Assembly (NCBI RefSeq): GCF_003573695.1
Contig: NC_039361.1
Location: forward strand, 38,113,393 to 38,177,392
Length of the DNA stretch: 64,000 nt
Reading direction: 5' to 3'
Origin: Papaver somniferum
Lineage: Eukaryota; Streptophyta; Magnoliopsida; Ranunculales; Papaveraceae
Within the stretch, counting starts at the first letter, position 1. Every line of letters starts with the position of its first letter. Positions 58,455 through 64,000 of this stretch are shown here, piece by piece. A program made the translations under genes and the position numbers. The notes under the pieces are model-generated. The model was not told the origin of the DNA. It worked only from the letters and a program-made list of their open reading frames with translations, and made no database searches.

Positions 58455-59592
58455 GTGAACTTTTCTAGGGTTCATGTATCATCTCCATTAAAATTCATCT
58501 TTGGAGATTCAAAAGTAACTAAGGCTTTTATTCATCGTCAAGGAGCAAATCAAGTAAGTCCTTCCTTCTCATTGTACTCTTATTTTCAAGGTCTCATGAG
58601 AAATTTCAAGGTTTCAAAGAAAGTTTCAAAAAATTTGGATTCATCATCTTCTAGCATGACTATACCTCAAAATCAAGATTATATTAGAATTAAATTTGTC
58701 AATGATTCTAGTAGTAAGATATTTGAAAGGATTTCTTTTAGTGGTTTCATTCTAGAAAAGAAATTGGATATGGTTAGTGGTCATAAAGAAGATTTGGTTT
58801 GCTTTGAAAAATTTAATCTTGGAAACATCTTTAATGGTCTTGGTGAAGGTTTTGACACTCTCACTAGAATCTTCTATGCTAACATCCACGATGTTGATCT
58901 TGATGACATGGAATTAAAAACCATGATAAATAGAGAAATGATTCTTGTTAATAGAGGGTTGATTTCAAAGATTACTAAAATCCCTTTGGGCAATTTTCGA
59001 GTTCCAAGACCAAGTGGATAAAGACCATCCTATAAAACCATTTCTAATGGCCTTTGTGGTAAGAGTGTTGATTGGATTGAAGGAAAATTTTTCTACTAAT
59101 TATCTTAGCTTCGCATTGATGTCGTTTGGAAAACTTGGTATATCTAATATTTGTCCCTCCACAATTGAGAATTCTTGGTGGAGTCGTGAGTTTGCAGAGT
59201 TAGTCTATTTCCTTGAATGGGGTACTCCAAGTCTCGAAATTTGTGGATTTATCATTCTTCAAATGCTTTCGATGACATCTTCCAATAAGAAGTTAGGTTA
59301 TCCTTGTTTGATTCAGCGAATTTGTCAAACTCATCCCATTTCTCCTATTGGCAACTCAATTGGAACTCCCAAGCTTGTTCGTCCTTGTACCTTCAAACGT
59401 ATGAAGGAGAATGCATGCAAGAGACAAAGATGTGATGCCCTTGATGGTTCTTGTAATCCTACCACCTTGAGTCTTCTTAATCAAATTCACAAGGGTGTAT
59501 ATAAGATTAATTCTAAGGTAAAATGTGTGCAAGAACAACTTTGTGTGATTTCTACCAAGTTTCCTGAAGTCAAGGAAGACAATCCACTTTGA
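58455..59592 (+). pseudogene. Extra retrotransposon ORF, possibly 'putative plant transposon protein' domain; one frameshift
   Basis: Two overlapping frames, 58455-59021 (188 codons) and 59014-59592 (192 codons), most simply one protein broken by a frameshift near 59015. The first part reads FERISFSGFILEKKLDM, LTRIFYANIHDVDLDD and VNRGLISKITKIPLG. This order (Phe-Tyr-Ala-Asn, then Ile-x-x-Ile-x-x-Ile-Pro) resembles domains annotated in plants as putative plant transposon protein, often found as extra ORFs in LTR elements. The second part has LSFALMSFGKLG, a basic stretch (KRMKENACKRQR) and a helical tail (LLNQIHKGVYKINSKVKCVQ). It is not Gag, protease, integrase or RT. Its 3' flank equals that of the small ORF at 9695-10081. 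The domain call is from memory. Confidence 0.55.
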
Positions 59593-60958
59593 TGATCTCC
59601 GATGTTGAAGATGATGATTAATTTGTCTTGTCTTATCTATTTTTGTCTATGAAACTTCTTATGAGAATTTATTCTTGTGTTTTAAGAAGGACAACTAGGG
59701 TTTGGAATAGCAATTATTGTGAGTACACATAGCTATTTCCAACGATTTTCATCTTGCAATGTTTTTAGATTTATTTATTTAAATTCTAAAGTTTATTTAG
59801 AAGATGATTTTGCAGTATTAATATTTATGGTTTTATATATTGAAAATTGTTATGGGATATGTGTGTTTGCATCCGTGAAATATGATTGTCCCATATTTGC
59901 TCAAAAGTTAAGTCTATCATATGTCTTTATGCAAATATTGATAAAAGATAGATGAACTTTTGACAACAAAAGTTAAGCCTATTATGTCATTATGCAAATA
60001 TTGATGGAAGATAGGATGAACTTTTGTCTACAAAGATTAAGTCTATTACATATCTATATGCAAATATTGATACAAGAATGAATCTTTGAATATTCCGTAA
60101 TATTGGTCTTTCCCTGATCCATATCCTTGTGTAAATACTATGCGGCTCCATAAGTTATCTTATGTGAGCATTTCCGATTAAATTAATCATGGGTTCTCTT
60201 GTGGTTAATTTAATTGAGTATTTTGGATAGAAATTCATGTTTCATGTGATTTGTCAATGTCCAAAGAAATCCTTCTTTTCTTCTGAAAGTAAGGTCGCTC
60301 TTGTTGTTCTTTCGGGCATGACATTTTATCGGGGAGAGTTCTTAATTGAACTTGTGCTTAATTGCCAAGTCTTTGTGGGGAGTGCGGCTGTGGAATATTG
60401 TAGGAGTTTTCTTGTATCGTTATAAACTCCTTGATGAATACACTAGTTTCGGCTATGTGAAACCATCAAAACAAAGTTGATATGTTCTCTTTTGGTCATG
60501 AAGTATCTTTATGGAAATTTCATTAGGATCCCACTAGTTTTCGTACCTTTGCCAATTTATATTGACAAAAAGGGGGAGAATTAATGTGTGGTTCACACTA
60601 TAAATACATATGGTTCACGAATAATTATGTAACTGGGAGTGGTTTTCATGAGAGATAAAGTATTGACTACGTGTATTGTTGTCAAAGTTGTGATATAATT
60701 GTACTTTGATGCTGTGTAATAATACTATGACACTGTATAACAATGATTCAGAGCTACTTATATCTACGGATCTTCAACAACTATGATGCTGAGTTGAACA
60801 CGTTCAGAATCACTGGAGTACTTTCAAGTGACGAAGATTTCGAGTAATGTTGAAGAACCAAGGAAATCAAGCATTTGGATGAGAAGATACAAAGTTTATT
60901 TGTTTTGTAATCCATATGTATTGATAGTTTTGTCACTAAAATTGACAAAGGGGTATAT
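59593..60958 (+). repeat. 3' internal non-coding region of the deleted element
   Basis: Shared with 10082-11548. Polypurine tract AAAAAGGGGGAGAA at about 60567-60580. The LTR-adjacent tract is degraded to ACAAAGGGGTATAT (60945-60958), so priming there would probably be weak. Confidence 0.8.
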
Positions 60959-63421
60959 TGTTAGAGCACTGCTCGGTCGAACTCGCAAGCATTGGTATCT
61001 CAAGCTTGTTTGTCAAGTTTAGTTGCCAAAACTATAAGTCTTGATTTCTAGTATACTTATATCTAAGTCTCGTATTAGGATAGAAAGTGCAGTTGAGCAT
61101 TAGACTTCACGGCGTTCATCGATTGAAGATGGAGAACTACTTAGGGGAGCTTGTGGAACTTCATCAACAAAAGGTATGTGGAGACTTGAACTCATCTATC
61201 ACTCAAAAGTCTATCTACTCTATCTCCTATTGAGACAAAAGTCGTATAACTATATAGACTTCAATTATACACATTTGATATTTCGAGCTGAGTTTAACTC
61301 GCTTACATATTTCTCGAAATATGTGTTGGTAAGCTTTCGCTTTAACCAAGTTCATCTTATATTCTTGACGAAAGTCAAAAGATGATCATGTGAAAATCGC
61401 CTGGTAACATCTTACATTATTTGTGTGAGACAGACATTTGATGTAGACTCGGAATGTTTCTTATTGATCATTCGATCACTTGAAAATTGCTTTGAAGCTA
61501 ATAGTTTGTGTGAGACAGCTATTGTGGCCTTCCGAGAATGTTTCAATGGTTGAAATGAGAGTTTAGAATAATTGGATATAAGCACAATATGCGTACTTGC
61601 ATATGTGTGATCCAAGTCCGGGAACCATGGCATGCATACCCGTATGCATACTAATTGGTTTAGTAGAGGTCCGGGAACTAAGTACCCATACCGGTACGCG
61701 TACTGGCGTGAGGTTCAAGTTCCGGGACTTTACTGAGTTTGGTGGTATGCGTACCCGTTCGCATACCGGCGAACCTAAACTTAGTCCGGCCACTAAGATA
61801 TGCGTACCCATTTGCATACTTGAGTGGATTATGTTCTAAAATCGGTTTGTTCATGAACTAATACATTTATATAATAAGGAATGCAATCTTTTGCAAACCG
61901 TGGCTATAATGTTCATGACTTGATTCGAGTGAATCAAAATCGATTTTTCTTAAATTGTGTCTTGTATACTTCAATGAGAATATAAACAATTGAACAACTC
62001 TAGAACTAGTTTCATTTGAGCCATTTAGATGAATTAGGTTGATATGAAAGTGTTCATATGGCTAACTTCGGTTAACTATTGTTGAGCCAACAAAGGTGTA
62101 CACGTTTAGGTACGGTTACTCATATCTAAATGAAGTTACTTTTCATTTGTGTGTAACAAGCTAAGTTCGATCTAACGGTTGAAAGATATTATCTTGAGTC
62201 TAATAAGGTTTTCATCTAACGGTGCATATTGAATGCTTTGTTTCCAAGGTAACATTGGTTGCAAACCATGATTTGAAGACTATATAAAGGAGAATTCTAG
62301 CAACCGGGAAACCTAATCCCCACACCTCTTGTGTGATATTAGTTGCGACTAGAGTCGAATCTCCTTTAACTTTAGGTTTTTCCAAAACCCCGTAGGTTAA
62401 CGACTTGAAGACTTCATTGGGACTGTGAAGCCAGACCCAACTATTTTCTCTGTAGTTGCGTGTTCTGATCTTATTGTTTTCTATCGTGATTTAGTACTAT
62501 TTTCTATAAGATTTGCTCGAGATTTAATCTCCGATAGGCAAGATAAAAAATAGTCACAAACATCTTCGTCTCATCGTTTGTGATTCCAATATCTTGTTTC
62601 GCTACCATACAATTAAGATTATTGTGAGGTGATTGATATTTCTAGGCTGTTCTTCGGGAATATAAGTTTGGTAGATCAATTGGTTCCTGTTCACCTTGAT
62701 TTATCAAAAGACGGAACAAAACTCTTAGGTTTATCTGTGAGAGACGGATTTATCTATTCAATAGACTTTTCTGTGTGAGACAGATTAGTTTATCAAGTCT
62801 TCGACTTTGGGTCATAGCAACTCTTAGTTGTGGGTGAGATCATCTAAGGGAATCAAGTGCGTAGAGTCCTGCTGGGATTCAGATACGTAAGGAGGGAAAC
62901 TGTACCTTGATCAGTGTGACATTGGTTAGGGCTCAATTACATTCCAGTCCGAAGTTAACTTGGAGTATGCTAGTGTCTGTAGTGGCTTAATACAGTGTGG
63001 TGTTCAAATCTGGACTAGGTCCCGGGGTTTTTCTGCATTTGCGGTTTCCTCGTTAACAAAACTTCTGGTGTCTGTGTTATTTCTTTTCCGCATTATATTT
63101 GTTTATATAATTGAAATATCACAGGTTGTGCGTAAGTTCAATCGATTGTGAATCCAACCTTTGGTTGTTGATTAAATGGATTGACACTTGGATATTGGTT
63201 TTTGATATCGTCCAAGTTATTTCTTATATTCAATCGAGTTCGCAAATTCCTATTTGTTTGATTGCAGATTGAATTGAGAAATTGAGATATAACTCTTTGA
63301 TATACTTTTATTAAAGTTGAGTCCGATTGTCTAGTTGATTCTCTTGAAAGTATATTGGAGTTAGTCCATACAGATTGTTAAGTGAAATATTGGGTGTGGT
63401 TGTTAGACCCCCGCTTTTTCA
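60959..63421 (+). repeat. 3' LTR of the deleted element (best reference LTR in the window)
   Basis: TGTTAGAGCACTGCTCGG to ...CCCCCGCTTTTTCA, 2463 bp. TATA box TATATAAAGG (62281-62290). The palindromic array at about 61590-61820 includes GTATGCATAC, GTACGCGTAC and the inverted pair GTATGCG...CGCATAC. Confidence 0.93.
61590..61820. repeat. LTR array of short palindromes
   Basis: About five to six units combine a GTAC/GCATAC-type palindrome with GTCCGGGAAC or CCGGCGAAC text. The same block appears at about 12205-12330, 20757-20910, 39455-39690, 42350-42530, 48750-48980 and 57785-58020. It falls upstream of the LTR TATA box by about 0.5 kb. Confidence 0.75.
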
Positions 63422-63426
63422 GCATA

Positions 63427-64000
63427 TTTATCTTATGACAAACCCAAAACCCAAATTGTTCAACTTATATTAGAACGTTGTTGGAAGAATACATTACTTG
63501 GTTTTCTCGAACCCTTAGAATATTTAGAGCGAGTACCAACACTAGACTAGGGGTCTAGAATTCTAGCTGAACTGAGCATAATCCTCGCTACATGCTCGGG
63601 CTTCGAATCAAGCCTAAATGTTTTTTAGGGGAGTTTTGGAGGTAAAAAAACACATTTCATTTCCATTATTTGTTTACATTCTCAAAATGGTATACTTATT
63701 TCTGTACTGGTGAACCATCAATTCGCAACAAAAATGATGTTCTTCCAGTCATATAGAAGTACCACATAGATAATTAGGTGATAGGTCAGGTTGATGATGG
63801 TCAAAATACCCTAGTTCAAAGGATTCAACAACATAGTAGAACAATCCATAATATTGTTGATCATGTTGTATGTGAACATTGATGATTCCAGTAGTACGGA
63901 AGCCCAAAGAATGTTGTAGCTAATCCTAAAGAGGATTGTGTTATTTGGTCTTATTTCTGATGAAAGTGTTTGATACTTCTGCAAAAGACATCTTCTTCAG
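63427..64000. other. Right flank, no gene recognised
   Basis: This continues the sequence interrupted at 57177 by the deleted element. AT-rich; no domain, repeat match or RNA gene recognised up to the window end. Confidence 0.4.

Larger units (their letters stand above)
57183..63421 (+). mobile_element. copia-family element, internally deleted, with GCATA target duplication
   Basis: GCATA precedes 57183 (57178-57182) and follows 63421 (63422-63426). Inside are the first about 1046 bp of the 5' LTR (57183-58228), then a junction at TTTGACAAG/TTTTTTTT, a two-frame ORF (58455-59592), the shared 3' non-coding region and a complete 3' LTR (60959-63421). The rest of the 5' LTR, primer site and any gag are missing. 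The duplication shows the outer ends belong to one insertion, so the deletion came later or was carried by the RNA. Confidence 0.9.

Noticed and set aside
61590..61820. Regularly spaced short repeats resembling a CRISPR array
   Set aside because: Units are degenerate palindromes of variable spacing inside a plant LTR; no cas genes and the wrong kind of genome.

Overview
This window is a transposon-rich stretch of plant nuclear DNA, most likely from a poppy (Papaver). Plant origin follows from Ty3/gypsy, Ty1/copia and LINE relics, a Stowaway-type MITE and a DUF641/IRKI-like gene. The poppy assignment is an inference. Two adjacent minus-strand short-chain dehydrogenase/reductase (SDR) genes look, from memory, closest to noscapine synthase (SDR1) of opium poppy. 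Only three host gene loci are visible, all on the minus strand between 23.4 and 29.5 kb: two SDR paralogs that both carry disabling mutations, and one apparently intact IRK-interacting-protein-like gene.

Layout. 1-4107 is the 3' end of a Ty3/gypsy (Athila/Tat-like) element: integrase, 3' non-coding region, LTR. It is inserted in the 3' non-coding part of a Ty1/copia element. 4108-22825 is a cluster of one copia family with Sirevirus features: LTRs of about 2.4 kb running TGTTAGAGC to TTTTCA, an initiator-Met tRNA primer site, and several polypurine tracts. Plus-strand copies meet minus-strand copies at 13940/13941. The complete internal region here (7725-11548) encodes Gag and a small extra ORF but no pol. 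Inside the minus-strand LTR sit an 83-bp MITE (TA duplication) and a 3.07-kb solo LTR of another family (GTTTG duplication).

22826-33500 is the mostly unique host segment with the three genes. 33510-36333 is a decayed LINE. 36334-37845 is a diverged LTR-like sequence, interrupted by a complete minus-strand copia element at 37851-49611 (5-bp duplication CCTTC, two 2464-bp LTRs, degenerate pol, no Gag capsid region). That element is itself interrupted by a plus-strand solo LTR of the same family (41696-44136, duplication CCTCT). 49617-50408 resumes the interrupted material and ends in a LINE RNase H tail with poly(A). 50700-53897 is an old antisense LTR split by a diverged solo LTR (51037-53403, duplication ATTCT). 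54190-55260 is a LINE ORF1 relic. 57183-63421 is another copia-family insertion (duplication GCATA), internally deleted, carrying a Gag-independent ORF with its own TATA-like box.

How the parts relate. The copia copies share LTRs, primer site and 3' non-coding region but differ in coding content: Gag only, pol without capsid, or an extra ORF only. They may form one family of autonomous and non-autonomous partners. The SDR pair looks like a decaying tandem duplication of a specialised-metabolism reductase. Boundaries supported by target-site duplications or by comparison between copies are the firmest statements. Lineage names and product names come from motif recognition without database search.
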